A stretch of 64,000 nucleotides of DNA from Aeribacillus composti (GCF_007827555.1 NZ_VISS01000012.1:1-64000); one strand, 5' to 3'. Numbered from the stretch's first letter, positions 1-9,175 are shown. The notes: generated by a model from the sequence alone, not told the origin. Program-made: numbers and translations.

Positions 1-220
1 GATGTCGTTAAAAAACAGCTTCATGTGGCATAAGGGGTACTCCGTTTGTCTCTTTTTACATGGTAATTATTGTAATGAAAATTGCTCAACTACAGTTCAT
101 TACAAACATTTTACTATATGATGATTTGGATTTAAAGAAATGTCATGGCTCCCTACATAATAAGAGCATTAATACATGATGATGTCAAGCGTAAATTCTT
201 GAAAGTGAGGTGAATTTATA
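1..220. other. Gene-free left edge upstream of rpmB
   Basis: AT-rich sequence between the window edge and the rpmB promoter region. No open frame here has a convincing ribosome binding site or a recognisable product. In B. subtilis the gene on this side of rpmB is yloU, divergent from rpmB; if the order holds, its start lies just outside the window. I see nothing else here. Confidence 0.5.
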
Positions 221-249
221 TTGCAATGATCAAGGGTGTATGTTACATT
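221..249 (+). promoter_or_regulatory. Candidate SigmaA promoter of rpmB
   Basis: A TTGCAA -35 (221-226) and a TACATT -10 (244-249) are separated by 17 bases. A TG one base before the -10 gives an extended -10. Predicted start of transcription is about 55 bases before the rpmB start codon. This is a sequence match only. Confidence 0.45.
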
Positions 250-310
250 ATTATAGTATCTTGAAACATTGTCAAAATAGCAATTTCCTTGCAAGTTAGG
301 AGGTATAGAA

Positions 311-499
311 ATGGCTCGTAAATGCGTGATTACTGGCAAAAAAACAAGCTTTGGCAATACACGCTCTCACGCTATGAACGCTTCAAGACGCAAATGGGGA
401 GCGAACCTTCAAAAAGTGCGAATTCTTGTGAATGGAAAGCCAAAACGTGTATACGTTTCTGCACGTGCTCTTAAATCTGGAAAAGTTGAGCGTGTATAA
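311..499 (+). CDS. rpmB: 50S ribosomal protein L28
   Basis: Encodes the 62-residue large-subunit ribosomal protein L28 (bL28), the usual length in Bacillus. The protein starts [16 protein letters not shown] and ends [12 protein letters not shown], typical of the family, and is rich in Lys and Arg for rRNA binding. A strong TTAGGAGG ribosome binding site precedes the ATG. Only Cys5 is visible, so the two CxxC zinc motifs of some L28 paralogues are absent and this is the zinc-free type. It is divergent from a hypothetical left neighbour and convergent with spoVM, the same orientation switch as in B. subtilis. The identification is secure. Confidence 0.97.
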   Translation: MARKCVITGKKTSFGNTRSHAMNASRRKWGANLQKVRILVNGKPKRVYVSARALKSGKVERV

Positions 500-530
500 A
501 ACAAAAGTTAGACGACAAGAGGTTGGATTA

Positions 531-570
531 TGATCAGAAGAAATCGGCGAATCCCGATATCTTCTGATCA
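531..570 (+). repeat. 40-base near-perfect hairpin after rpmB
   Basis: Outer arms TGATCAGAAGA (531-541) and TCTTCTGATCA (560-570) are perfectly complementary. After one A/A mismatch come inner arms ATCGG (543-547) and CCGAT (554-558), closing on a six-base loop. It begins 31 bases after the rpmB stop, so it could be the rpmB terminator or an mRNA 3' end stabiliser. No run of T follows on either strand, which is unusual for an intrinsic terminator. Confidence 0.75.
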
Positions 571-1110
571 AAAGTATTTCGAAAATAAGCGTTTAAAAAA
601 TCGGCGCTTTAACAAACTTCTGACCGTTTTGTTTCAATACTCTTTATTCACCTTTTGAAGCACTCCCAATGTCACATTTCTTCAAGCACATTCTTCTTTT
701 TAGGCGAATTCTGCAACTTTAAAATCCACGTTAATATGAAATTTTTTCAAACTGCTAAAAAAACTACATAGGTTATTTACTACATATTAACGATCGGAAT
801 ACATTCCACTTTCTCAAACAGTTTGCCTTGCCTTTCTTCAGCCCGATCCGTGTTCCTTTTGGCATACACAAAATCAACCGCATAAAGTCTACTTTAAATT
901 AAAAAAATTCTTTTTTACACAAAAAAAAATGGAAGAAAAATGAGGCAGCTTTTTAGTATTGAAGACAAAAACCCCTGCCATTTACTGTATTTGTTGAAAG
1001 TTTGCTAAAAACGAAGGCAACATGCACTTAATCGGTGTCCTCTATTATTTTTTCCAGTTGAAGCCGAACATTCTAACAGAATGGTAAATCCCCACAATAT
1101 AATTTGGTAT
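571..1110. other. Gene-free AT-rich stretch between rpmB and spoVM
   Basis: About 540 bases with no supported gene on either strand. Visible structure is minor: a repeat of AAATCGGCG (541-549 and 598-606), the first copy lying in the hairpin at 531-570; AAGCG/CGCTT arms (587-591, 605-609); and a small inverted repeat CATTCT/AGAATG (1069-1083). rpmB and spoVM converge on this stretch. Confidence 0.6.
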
Positions 1111-1155
1111 AAAAAAAGCTTGTAGAGTTCACACCATTTGGCTTTGTCTACAAGC
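1111..1155 (-). terminator. Rho-independent terminator of spoVM
   Basis: Arms GCTTGTAGA (1118-1126) and TCTACAAGC (1147-1155) form a 9-base stem with a 20-base loop. On the minus strand it is followed by seven T (plus 1111-1117). It lies 26 bases downstream of the spoVM stop. Confidence 0.75.
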
Positions 1156-1158
1156 AGA

Positions 1159-1178
1159 AAGCACCTTGATAGGTGCTT
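1159..1178. terminator. Second short hairpin behind spoVM
   Basis: AAGCACCT (1159-1166) pairs with AGGTGCTT (1171-1178) around a four-base loop, directly at the spoVM stop. On the plus strand a T-rich tail follows (CTTCTTTAATC), on the minus strand only TTTC. It may work with the hairpin at 1111-1155 or stop transcription coming from the rpmB side. Confidence 0.5.
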
Positions 1179-1180
1179 CT

Positions 1181-1261
1181 TTAATCTTTCTTAAATGAAC
1201 CGAGCATTGCCCGTATAATTCCTCCTAAAAACCTCGGAAGCTTAATTGTATAAAATCTCAT
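1181..1261 (-). CDS. spoVM: Stage V sporulation protein M, 26-residue membrane-curvature peptide
   Basis: A 26-codon gene too short for most gene finders. The peptide starts MRFYTIKLPRFLGG and ends RAMLGSFKKD, almost the B. subtilis SpoVM sequence, including the Pro that tilts the amphipathic helix. The known family role is to recognise the convex outer forespore membrane in the mother cell, anchor SpoIVA at the base of the coat and inhibit FtsH. The ribosome binding site GGGGAGGG lies 8 bases before the ATG. It sits between rpe and rpmB as in B. subtilis, but thiN, which normally separates it from rpe, is absent. In B. subtilis it is under SigmaE; I could not assign a convincing SigmaE promoter here. 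Changes from B. subtilis are conservative, such as Lys2 to Arg. Confidence 0.97.
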   Translation of the reverse strand: MRFYTIKLPRFLGGIIRAMLGSFKKD

Positions 1262-1452
1262 TTATATTTACCCTCCCCATGAGAAATCTAAAAAACGTCT
1301 ATAAGTAGCATATTCATCATCCGTATTTTAGATACTAATTAGAACGTCTTCATCAACTTTTCTTACAATATCTTTATGCATGAAAAAAATAAAAAAGTAC
1401 TTGACATCTATTGAAGAATCGACGTAAAAATGAAAAATTTTTTCCTTTAAAT

Positions 1453-1485
1453 GTGAAAAGAACCGCATATAAACGGTTCTTTCAC
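1453..1485 (-). terminator. Hairpin at the rpe stop codon
   Basis: GTGAAAAGAACCG (1453-1465) and CGGTTCTTTCAC (1474-1485) pair over 12 bases with one bulged A. The stem includes the rpe stop codon. On the minus strand the tail is only moderately T-rich. It probably ends the prpC/prkC-rsgA-rpe transcript where thiN would otherwise follow. Confidence 0.65.
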
Positions 1486-2129
1486 ATTCCTCTTATAGAT
1501 TTGATCGCTTGCTTGCGATCTTTTTCATTATAAATGGCTGATCCTGCCACAAGCACATTTGCTCCAGCTTCCACACACAATTTGGCTGTTTCAGCATTGA
1601 TGCCGCCGTCCACTTCGATCTCAACTTGCAAATTTCTTTCTTTCAAGATGCTGGAAACTTGCTGAATTTTTTTGATGACTGATGGAATAAACGCTTGTCC
1701 GCCAAATCCAGGGTTAACCGTCATCAAAAGCACGAGATCAACATCTTCTATTACATGCTCGATCATCGATACAGGAGTATGTGGATTTAAAACAACACCT
1801 GCTTTCACTCCATTCGATTTGATTAAATGGATCGTTCGATGAAGATGCGGGCAGGCTTCCGCATGAACGGACAACAAGTCGGCTCCTGCTTCAACAAAAG
1901 CAGGAATATAACGATCAGGCTGTTCAATCATTAAATGAACATCAAGCGGCAGCTTGGTCACTGGGCGGATCGCTTGCACAATGAGCGGACCAATCGTAAT
2001 ATTCGGCACAAAGTGGCCGTCCATCACGTCAACATGAATGTAATCCGCTCCTCCTTTTTCCACATCAATAATTTCTTCTGCCAACCTAGAAAAATCCGCG
2101 GATAAAATCGAAGGTGCAATTTTAACCAT
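1482..2129 (-). CDS. rpe: Ribulose-phosphate 3-epimerase
   Basis: Interconverts ribulose 5-phosphate and xylulose 5-phosphate in the pentose phosphate pathway, in the cytoplasm. This is a TIM-barrel protein of about 215 residues. The N-terminal KIAPSILSADF, the metal-binding HVDVMDGHFVPNITIG, HLMIEQPDRYI, MTVNPGFGGQ and EVDGGIN motifs are all present, with the catalytic Asp residues of the family. I take the ATG at 2129, which follows a GAGG site by 8 bases, rather than the TTG six bases upstream. It follows rsgA directly, as in B. subtilis, and a hairpin covers its stop codon. Confidence 0.97.
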   Translation of the reverse strand: MVKIAPSILSADFSRLAEEIIDVEKGGADYIHVDVMDGHFVPNITIGPLIVQAIRPVTKLPLDVHLMIEQPDRYIPAFVEAGADLLSVHAEACPHLHRTIHLIKSNGVKAGVVLNPHTPVSMIEHVIEDVDLVLLMTVNPGFGGQAFIPSVIKKIQQVSSILKERNLQVEIEVDGGINAETAKLCVEAGANVLVAGSAIYNEKDRKQAIKSIRGM

Positions 2130-2131
2130 GT

Positions 2132-3016
2132 TCAATACCTCGGCTTTCTTTCTTTTATCTCTTCTAAAAACTGAAGATAATGTTCGTACCTGTAGGTGGA
2201 AATATCGCCATTTTCAACCGCTTCTTTAACGGCGCATTTTGGCTCCTTCTGATGGAGACAGCCTCGAAATTTACATTGAATGCTAAATTCTTTTATCTCT
2301 GGAAAGCAATTCGGCAAGTCAGCAGCTTCTATACCCGTAAACTCCAGCGAACTAAATCCGGGCGTATCGGCGATTAGTCCCCCTCCCAATGAAATGAGCT
2401 CTACATGTCTCGTTGTATGCTTTCCTCTCCCCAAATGATCGGAAATTTCTCCTGTCTTCAATTGCAAACGGTGATCCAGGCAGTTCAACATGGAGGATTT
2501 GCCAACTCCAGATTGCCCGGCAATCACTGAAATGCTGTCTTTTAAATAAGGAATGACCTGTTTAACTGTTTCAGGCTCTTTTGTAGTCATCAAAAAGACA
2601 GGATAGCCAATTTTTTCATAATCTTTGGCAAACTGACGAATTTTTTCATCTATTACATGATCTGCAATTAAGTCCATTTTTGTAATACAAATGATCGGGC
2701 GAATATTTTTGGCTTCCATTAACACCAAAAAGCGATCCAGCAGCTTGGCGCTAAAATCTGGACTTACAGCGGAAAAAACTAAGATCCCTTGATCAATGTT
2801 TGAAATGGGCGGACGGATCAATTCATTCTTTCTTTGCAAAATTTCTAGAATATAGCCTTCTTTTTCATTTTCCGCCTGAAAAATAACTTCATCTCCTACT
2901 AGAGGGGAAATTTTATTTTTTCGAAACACCCCTCTTCCCCTGCATTGATAAAGCTTATTTTCAGCTAATACGTAATAAAATCCGCTTAACGCTTTAACAA
3001 TTTTGCCTTTTGGCAT
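2132..3016 (-). CDS. rsgA: Ribosome small subunit-dependent GTPase A (RsgA/CpgA)
   Basis: Circularly permuted GTPase of about 294 residues that helps late 30S maturation; in B. subtilis (CpgA) it is also linked to wall metabolism and is a PrkC substrate. Order of parts: N-terminal OB fold (residues 1-70), permuted GTPase domain with TKMD (G4), GQSGVGKSS (G1 P-loop) and DTPGF (G3), then a C-terminal zinc motif with Cys and His (CKFRGCLH...C). It lies directly behind prkC with an 18-base gap and just ahead of rpe, the usual partnership with the kinase/phosphatase pair. Its stop slightly precedes the rpe start region. Confidence 0.97.
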   Translation of the reverse strand: MPKGKIVKALSGFYYVLAENKLYQCRGRGVFRKNKISPLVGDEVIFQAENEKEGYILEILQRKNELIRPPISNIDQGILVFSAVSPDFSAKLLDRFLVLMEAKNIRPIICITKMDLIADHVIDEKIRQFAKDYEKIGYPVFLMTTKEPETVKQVIPYLKDSISVIAGQSGVGKSSMLNCLDHRLQLKTGEISDHLGRGKHTTRHVELISLGGGLIADTPGFSSLEFTGIEAADLPNCFPEIKEFSIQCKFRGCLHQKEPKCAVKEAVENGDISTYRYEHYLQFLEEIKERKPRY

Positions 3017-3034
3017 ACATGACCTCCTTTTTCA

Positions 3035-5002
3035 TTAATTTTCAGGATAAGGAACTGTTTCAGTTTTCACCACTTCATTATTCAGCAAAACTTGATAATA
3101 AGCGGATTGACCAGGTTGAATCGTCAACTCAATTTTCTTTTTGGTAGGCTTTGATATTTTAAATGTTTCATAAGGTTCACCGATAGAATGCTCAGCATCA
3201 TTGATATAAATACCCACTTCCGCTTCTTCGCCGTGAATTTCGGGATCAAACGGGATCTCTACTTCACGGACGACTTTTTTGTCCGGCTTTTCTTCCGGAC
3301 CTAAGGAAATAACCACTTCTATTTTTTCACCTGGAAGCACTTTTTTTCCTGCACTCGGTGATTGGGAAATCACTTGACCGGCAGGAACTTCATCGGAATG
3401 TTCTTCTTTCTTTGAAAAAGATAAACCTTCTTTTTCCACATAGTCCTTAACAGCTTCTTCTGTGTATCCCGTTAAATCTGCAAGCGTGATTTTTCTCAGT
3501 CCTTTGCTCACGGTTAATGTAATTTCATCTTCATCAGGAATGAGCTCTGCTCCCTCACTCGGAGATTGGTCAATGACAGTTCCTTCCTCTTCTCCGCTAT
3601 ATTCTTCCAATACTGTAATGTTGGAAAATCCTTTTACTTCAAGGAGCTGTCTTACTCTTTCGATATCCTTCCCGATATAATTATCAAGCGTCACCTTTTT
3701 CTTGCCTGCACTTTCATAAATGATAATAGAAGAACCTTCTTCTACCATTTCTCCTGCTTCTGGTTCTGTCCTTATGACATATCCTTCTTCAATTTCATCG
3801 TTTTCCAACAAAATCGTGTCTTTGACATCAAATCCTTCCTTCAGCAATTGGTTGACAGCTTCCTCATATGTTTTCCCTCTCACATCAGGCACTTCTACAT
3901 CTTTTGGAAGGATTAGTTTAGGAAGAACGAGAAGTGCTAAAATGATGGCTATGATGACTACAGCTGTCGCCATCCATAACATTTTCAGCCATTTTCTTTT
4001 TTTCTTAGGGCTTACAATATTTTCATGCTTTTGTTCCTTTTCTGCTCCCGTCGACTTTCGATCCTTTGCATGATGAATGATTGTTTGTTCCCCAGTTTCA
4101 GGTATATCATGTAAAATAATCGGATGGGTGATCGTTTTTTCGTCGTTATCAGGTATTTCAAATTTCTTTTCATCTAATCTGTCTGTATTAAAGGCAGTGC
4201 GAATATCTTCTCCCATTTCTTCCGCAGAGGAATAACGGTGAAGAGGGTCTTTCGCCATCGCCTTTAAAATAATATTTTCGACGCTTTGGGGGATCTCAGG
4301 GTTCCATCTCTTTGGAGACGGAGCTTCTGATTGCAAATGCTTTAAAGCGATTGATACGGCCGATTCCCCGTCAAAAGGGAGCCTGCCTGTCAGCATTTCA
4401 TACAGGACGATGCCGAGCGAATAAATGTCAGATTTTTTTGTTGCAATCTGACCTCTCGCTTGTTCAGGCGACAAATAATGTACAGAGCCCAGCACGGAAT
4501 TAGTGTGGGTAATGGTTGTTGATGTCAGAGCCATAGCAATCCCAAAATCGGTCACTTTAATGTTCCCGAGGTTGTCAATAAGTATATTGTGCGGCTTTAT
4601 ATCTCTATGGACAATTTGATTTTCGTGTGCGTGAGCAATGGCTGATACGATTTGCTCCATTAAATTTAATGCTTCTCTAGGATGCAAAGGTGCATTTTGC
4701 TGGATGTACTGCTTTAACGTCTTGCCTTCCACATACTCCATCACGATGTAGTAAATGTTATCTTCTTCGCCGACATCGTAAATGCTGACGATATTCGGAT
4801 GGGCAAGGCTTGTTGCCGATTGTGCCTCTCTCCTAAATCTTCGTATAAACTCATCATCATCTGAAAAATCTAATCGTAAAATTTTAATGGCAACGTCGCG
4901 TTCTAAAATAATGTCTCTTGCTAAATAAACGTTTGCCATTCCTCCTCCGCCAATCACTTTCAAAATTTTATAACGGCCGCTAATCCGCTTGCCGATCAGC
5001 AT
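3035..5002 (-). CDS. prkC: Membrane Ser/Thr protein kinase with PASTA domains
   Basis: PrkC (about 655 residues) senses muropeptides and wall fragments and phosphorylates cytoplasmic targets such as elongation factors, CpgA and division or wall proteins; in spores it can trigger germination. The Hanks-type kinase domain spans roughly residues 1-275, with a Gly loop near 18-21, catalytic Lys40, the HRD motif near 132 and the DFG near 152. A Lys-rich linker leads to one membrane helix at about 340-362. Three extracellular PASTA repeats (about 369-570) and a C-terminal domain follow. The start overlaps the end of prpC by 7 bases, the usual translational coupling. Confidence 0.97.
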   Translation of the reverse strand: MLIGKRISGRYKILKVIGGGGMANVYLARDIILERDVAIKILRLDFSDDDEFIRRFRREAQSATSLAHPNIVSIYDVGEEDNIYYIVMEYVEGKTLKQYIQQNAPLHPREALNLMEQIVSAIAHAHENQIVHRDIKPHNILIDNLGNIKVTDFGIAMALTSTTITHTNSVLGSVHYLSPEQARGQIATKKSDIYSLGIVLYEMLTGRLPFDGESAVSIALKHLQSEAPSPKRWNPEIPQSVENIILKAMAKDPLHRYSSAEEMGEDIRTAFNTDRLDEKKFEIPDNDEKTITHPIILHDIPETGEQTIIHHAKDRKSTGAEKEQKHENIVSPKKKRKWLKMLWMATAVVIIAIILALLVLPKLILPKDVEVPDVRGKTYEEAVNQLLKEGFDVKDTILLENDEIEEGYVIRTEPEAGEMVEEGSSIIIYESAGKKKVTLDNYIGKDIERVRQLLEVKGFSNITVLEEYSGEEEGTVIDQSPSEGAELIPDEDEITLTVSKGLRKITLADLTGYTEEAVKDYVEKEGLSFSKKEEHSDEVPAGQVISQSPSAGKKVLPGEKIEVVISLGPEEKPDKKVVREVEIPFDPEIHGEEAEVGIYINDAEHSIGEPYETFKISKPTKKKIELTIQPGQSAYYQVLLNNEVVKTETVPYPEN

Positions 5003-5754
5003 GTTCCATCACTCTCGTGGCCGATGACATGTTTATAAATAATGACAGAAATATTGTCATCGCCGCCGTTTTCATTTGCTAGCCGTATTAATTCCTTCGC
5101 TTTTTCTTCCAGTGATTGGTCGGATGATAAAATTGATTCCATTTCATGTTCCTGCACTTTATTCGATAAACCGTCAGAACAAAGAAGCAAATAATCGTTT
5201 ACTTCTAGGCCGACTGTTTTAATATCTGCATCGACAGATTGTTCTGTGCCGAGAGCCTTCAATAAAATGTTTTTTCGCGGATGCTCTTTCGCATCCTCTT
5301 TTGAAATTTGTCCCGATTTCACAAGCTCGTTCACTAATGAATGATCATCGGTAATTTGAGCAAAACCGGCTTTATTTAACAAATAGCATCGGCTGTCGCC
5401 AATGTGGGCGATTGTAGCAAAGCTTTCAGTACAGATGGCGCCGACAAACGTCGTGCCCATTCCTTTACATTCCTTATGTTCATTCGCATATGTCAAAAGT
5501 TCTTCGTTGACTTCGGCAATATGATCGTTTATCCAGCGCTCCGCCTGCTCGGGATGTTCCATTTTTTCCGCTTCGTTCCAGCTTTTTTCAAAATGCTCGA
5601 TCGTCATTCTGCTTGCGACATCGCCTGCGAGGTGGCCACCCATTCCGTCAGCCACGACAGCTAAAATTTGCCCGTGTCGGTTAAGAATGGCACTTGCGGC
5701 GTCTTCATTATGGGTTCTGACCTTCCCTTTGTCAGTAAAAACAGCGGTTTTCAT
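4996..5754 (-). CDS. prpC: PP2C-type Ser/Thr phosphatase, partner of PrkC
   Basis: Metal-dependent phosphatase of 252 residues that reverses PrkC phosphorylation. Family motifs in order: TDKGKVRTHNEDA near the N-terminus, VADGMGGH carrying the metal-binding Asp, THFVGA-like central strands (GTTFVGAI), HIGDSRCYL, LLCSDGLSN and GGDDNISVI near the C-terminus. The acidic residues that bind the two Mn/Mg ions are all present. It is between rlmN and prkC, overlapping prkC, so kinase and phosphatase are made from the same message. Confidence 0.97.
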   Translation of the reverse strand: MKTAVFTDKGKVRTHNEDAASAILNRHGQILAVVADGMGGHLAGDVASRMTIEHFEKSWNEAEKMEHPEQAERWINDHIAEVNEELLTYANEHKECKGMGTTFVGAICTESFATIAHIGDSRCYLLNKAGFAQITDDHSLVNELVKSGQISKEDAKEHPRKNILLKALGTEQSVDADIKTVGLEVNDYLLLCSDGLSNKVQEHEMESILSSDQSLEEKAKELIRLANENGGDDNISVIIYKHVIGHESDGTC

Positions 5755-5758
5755 TTAT

Positions 5759-6823
5759 TCACCTCGTCTCTATTTTTCGCTCTTTTGCCCTTAACTGTCC
5801 GCAAGCTGCATCAATATCGTGTCCATGTTCTCTTCGGATCGTGACATTAATCCCTTGTTCCTTTAATGTCCGTTCAAATCGAAAAATTTGATTTTTGCTC
5901 GTGCGAACATAATTCCTCTCCGGAACATAGTTGACTGGAATTAAATTCACGTGGCATTTTAAATCTTTTATTAGCTCAGCAAGCTCGAGTGCGTGCTCCA
6001 CTTGATCATTTACGCCTCCAAACAGTCCGTATTCAAATGAAATTCGCCTCCCTGTTTTGTCAATATAATATTTGACTGCCTTCATTAAATCAGGAAGCTT
6101 AAAAGCTTTATTGATCGGCATTAGCTTTGTGCGCAGTTCTGTATTCGGTGCATGGAGGGAAATAGCTAAATTGATTTGTAAATTTTCATCAGCAAATTGA
6201 TAAATTTTAGGGATAATTCCGCTCGTTGAAACAGTAATGTGGCGGGCGCCAATGTTCAATCCTTTTTCGTCGTTGATGATTTTTAAAAATGACATCATTT
6301 CTTCATAGTTGTCAAAAGGCTCTCCAATCCCCATTATGACGACATGGCTGACTCGTTCGCCGATTTCATCTAAAATTTGCTGCACTTTTATGACTTGAGC
6401 TACAATTTCCCCCGCAGATAAATTTCGTTTTAATCCACCTAATGTGGAAGCGCAAAAGGTGCACCCGATTCGGCAGCCAACTTGTGTTGTCACACATACT
6501 GAGTTTCCGTAATTATGCCTCATTAACACCGTTTCAATGGAATAGCCGTCATGGAGCTCAAACAAAAATTTCATCGTGCCGTCTTTTGACGTTTGCTTAA
6601 CAATTGTTTTCAATGTTGTCAAATCGAAATGCTCCGCCAATGCTTCCTTCAATGACTTTGGCAAATTGGTCATTTCATCGAAAGAGGCAGCGCGTTTTTT
6701 ATACAGCCAATCAAAAATTTGTGCTGCTCGAAAGCCTTTTTCTCCTTGTTGTTCAAGCCATTCTTTTAAATCGGAATATTTTAACGAATAAATAGATGGT
6801 TTTACTTGCATCTTGTCCATCAT
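5759..6823 (-). CDS. rlmN: 23S rRNA (A2503-C2)/tRNA (A37-C2) methyltransferase, radical SAM
   Basis: RlmN methylates C2 of A2503 in 23S rRNA and of A37 in some tRNAs. The 354-residue protein holds the radical-SAM cluster motif CRIGCTFC, a GEPFDNY SAM-binding segment and a C-terminal Cys (DAACGQ) that serves as the methyl-carrying residue in the family. The more distant Cfr resistance enzymes share the cluster, but gene position and RlmN-typical length support the housekeeping enzyme. The start overlaps the rsmB stop (ATGA) and has an AAGGAAGG site. An ATG three bases downstream is also possible. Confidence 0.96.
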   Translation of the reverse strand: MMDKMQVKPSIYSLKYSDLKEWLEQQGEKGFRAAQIFDWLYKKRAASFDEMTNLPKSLKEALAEHFDLTTLKTIVKQTSKDGTMKFLFELHDGYSIETVLMRHNYGNSVCVTTQVGCRIGCTFCASTLGGLKRNLSAGEIVAQVIKVQQILDEIGERVSHVVIMGIGEPFDNYEEMMSFLKIINDEKGLNIGARHITVSTSGIIPKIYQFADENLQINLAISLHAPNTELRTKLMPINKAFKLPDLMKAVKYYIDKTGRRISFEYGLFGGVNDQVEHALELAELIKDLKCHVNLIPVNYVPERNYVRTSKNQIFRFERTLKEQGINVTIRREHGHDIDAACGQLRAKERKIETR

Positions 6824-8166
6824 TGTACCTTCCTTCTCAAAGCCGCGATAAAAAATCCGTCGGTATTGAAATATTGCGGCAAAATTTGCACAAAGCCGTT
6901 TTCGACGTATTGTCGAACTTTTTCCGGCATTCGATCTTTTAACGTCTCATCTAATTGAAAGTCATCATGCTCCTTTAAAAAATATTTTATCATCTCCTCA
7001 TTTTCTTGTTTATCTATTGTGCAAGTGCTATAAACAAGCAAACCTCCAGGCTTCACCAAATCAGCTACGGAAGCTAATATCTTTTTTTGCACTGATGTTA
7101 AAGAAAGAATATCTTCTTCTGTTTTCGTATATTTTATTTCCGGTTTTTTTCTTATGACACCGAATCCGCTGCACGGTGCATCCACTAAAATTTTGTCGAA
7201 GCTGTTTGGCGGAAAATGCTCCGAGGCGTTGCGGCTGTCCAGCACTTTTGCGTTTACATTCAAGAGCCCAAGCCTTGATGCTTGTTTTTCGATGAGCTGG
7301 ATTTTATGCTCGTGCAAATCTAGGGAGACGACTTTACCCGTATTATTCAAAAGCTCTGCAATATGAGTTGACTTCCCTCCCGGTGCTGCACATGCATCCA
7401 AAATTTGCTCTCCTTCTTTTACATGTAAAGCTAGCGAGACGAGCATCGAGCTTTCATCTTGAATGGTGAACCAACCTTTTTGATAGAGGCTCGTATTCGC
7501 TAAATTTCCTTTTACAGCTTCGATGGCCTCATCAACCAGCTTTCCCTTTACCGCCTTTATTCCTTCTTTTTCCAAAGCAGCGATCGCCTGAGGAACTGTC
7601 GTTTTCAGCTTGTTCACTCTAGCTGTTTGTTTAGCATGCAAAAGCTGTGAGGATAATATATTTTCCGCATTCTCAAACCCGTATTGACTCGCAAGCCGTT
7701 CGACAAGCCATTTCGGAGCGCTTGTCTTTACCGCTGTACGCTCAATCGGATCTTGTATATCTTTAATGGTAGGGAGGCCTTTTCGTTGTATATTTCGCAA
7801 AACACCGTTTACTAGAGCCGCAATCCCTTTATGTCCTCTCTTTTTGGCGATTTCCACTGCCTCATAAAGAACCGCGCGGTCAGGAATCCGATCTAAATAC
7901 ACCATTTGATAAAGCGATATTCTTAAAAGCTGGATCACCCAATTGCTAATTTTTTTCTTTTTCTCTAGAAAATGCGATAAATAGTAATCAAGAGTCAGCT
8001 TCCGCTGGATGGTTCCGTAGACAAGCTCTGTCAATAAAGCAGCATCTTTTTGCTCCAATTTATATTTATCAATCCATGTATTTAGCAGCAGGTTGCTGTA
8101 TGCTTGTTTTTCTTCGATGGCCACTAGTAAATCCATTGCTAGTTCTCTTGCATTTCGTTTTTTCAT
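6820..8166 (-). CDS. rsmB: 16S rRNA (cytosine967-C5)-methyltransferase
   Basis: RsmB/Sun family enzyme, 448 residues. The N-terminal NusB-like RNA-binding domain (about 1-135) is followed by a Rossmann SAM-methyltransferase domain with [19 protein letters not shown], the first catalytic Cys motif VDAPCSGFG and the second, YSTCTI. Both cysteines needed for C5 methylation are present. The gene overlaps fmt upstream and rlmN downstream by four bases each (ATGA), so fmt-rsmB-rlmN is a tightly coupled translation-related trio. Confidence 0.96.
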   Translation of the reverse strand: MKKRNARELAMDLLVAIEEKQAYSNLLLNTWIDKYKLEQKDAALLTELVYGTIQRKLTLDYYLSHFLEKKKKISNWVIQLLRISLYQMVYLDRIPDRAVLYEAVEIAKKRGHKGIAALVNGVLRNIQRKGLPTIKDIQDPIERTAVKTSAPKWLVERLASQYGFENAENILSSQLLHAKQTARVNKLKTTVPQAIAALEKEGIKAVKGKLVDEAIEAVKGNLANTSLYQKGWFTIQDESSMLVSLALHVKEGEQILDACAAPGGKSTHIAELLNNTGKVVSLDLHEHKIQLIEKQASRLGLLNVNAKVLDSRNASEHFPPNSFDKILVDAPCSGFGVIRKKPEIKYTKTEEDILSLTSVQKKILASVADLVKPGGLLVYSTCTIDKQENEEMIKYFLKEHDDFQLDETLKDRMPEKVRQYVENGFVQILPQYFNTDGFFIAALRRKVQ

Positions 8167-9098
8167 TCGAATGTCATCCCTATTTCAATTTGCGTTCCTC
8201 TTAAAAATTGCTCGCAGCTCATTTTTTTCTTTCCGGACGGCTGAAGCTCAATAATTTTAATGGAAACGTCATTTCCTGTTGCAACAACGAAACCGTCCTT
8301 GTCGACGGAAACAATTGTTCCAGGCTCTGCTTGGTGTTCTTTCTTCACTTTTTCTCCCCACCAAATTTTAATCGTCTTTCCGTTCAAAACCGTGTAGGCA
8401 ACTGGCCAAGGATTTAACCCGCGAATGTGGTTGTACACCTCTTCACCGCTTTTCGTCCAATCGATTTTTTCCTGTTCCCTTTGAATATTCCAGGCAAATG
8501 TGGCTTTCGTTTCATCTTGCGGAATTGGAGTTATGCTGTTTTCTAAAATTTTCGGTATCGTTTGTGATAAAAGATTGGCGCCTGCTTCGCTCAATTTGTC
8601 GTGCAATGTAGCAACCGTATCCCTTTCATCAATTGGAACTTCGACTTGTGTTAAAATATCTCCGGCATCCAGTTTTTCCACCATATACATGATCGTAACT
8701 CCCGTCTTCTTTTTGCCTTGCATGATGGCATAATGAATGGGTGCTCCGCCTCGCAGCTCAGGCAAAAGAGAAGCATGTACATTTATACAGCCATATTTCG
8801 GTGCGTCCAAAATCTCTTTTGGCAAAATTTGACCAAAAGCAGCCGTTACAATTAAGTCGGGTTTTAACGCCAAAATTTTTTCTATTTCTTCTTTGTGACG
8901 GATTTTTTCAGGTTGAAACACTGGAATGTTATGTTGTTCTGCAGCCACTTTTACAGGCGGAGGCGTCAATTGTTTTTTTCTTCCTTTCGGGCGGTCTGGC
9001 TGTGTGACAACCGCACAAACGTCATGACCGTCTTTTACGATTCGATTTAGCACTGGTACAGCAAAGTCAGGCGTGCCCATAAATATAATTTTCGCCAT
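8163..9098 (-). CDS. fmt: Methionyl-tRNA formyltransferase
   Basis: Formylates initiator Met-tRNA with 10-formyltetrahydrofolate. The protein has 311 residues: an N-terminal formyltransferase fold starting [15 protein letters not shown], the family motif around [18 protein letters not shown] with catalytic Asn/His/Asp, and a C-terminal OB-like tRNA-binding domain (about 205-311). The start is supported by an AAGGGAGA site. In B. subtilis the peptide deformylase gene def lies between priA and fmt; here only 77 bases separate them and no def is present, so deformylase must be encoded elsewhere. Confidence 0.97.
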   Translation of the reverse strand: MAKIIFMGTPDFAVPVLNRIVKDGHDVCAVVTQPDRPKGRKKQLTPPPVKVAAEQHNIPVFQPEKIRHKEEIEKILALKPDLIVTAAFGQILPKEILDAPKYGCINVHASLLPELRGGAPIHYAIMQGKKKTGVTIMYMVEKLDAGDILTQVEVPIDERDTVATLHDKLSEAGANLLSQTIPKILENSITPIPQDETKATFAWNIQREQEKIDWTKSGEEVYNHIRGLNPWPVAYTVLNGKTIKIWWGEKVKKEHQAEPGTIVSVDKDGFVVATGNDVSIKIIELQPSGKKKMSCEQFLRGTQIEIGMTFE

Positions 9099-9175
9099 AC
9101 ATATCTCCCTTCTATTGTTTCCAACTCATCGACATCTAAAAACTAGATATGATGCTAACAATTTACATAACCAAT

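Noticed and set aside
1371-1420. Plus-strand TTGACA/TAAAAA promoter pair near 1390
   Set aside because: It points into the end of rpe in antisense direction and has a weak -10 with an 18-base spacer; no gene or transcript is suggested.
5759-6823. Cfr-type antibiotic-resistance methyltransferase instead of RlmN
   Set aside because: Length, C-terminal region and the conserved slot between rsmB and prpC match housekeeping RlmN.
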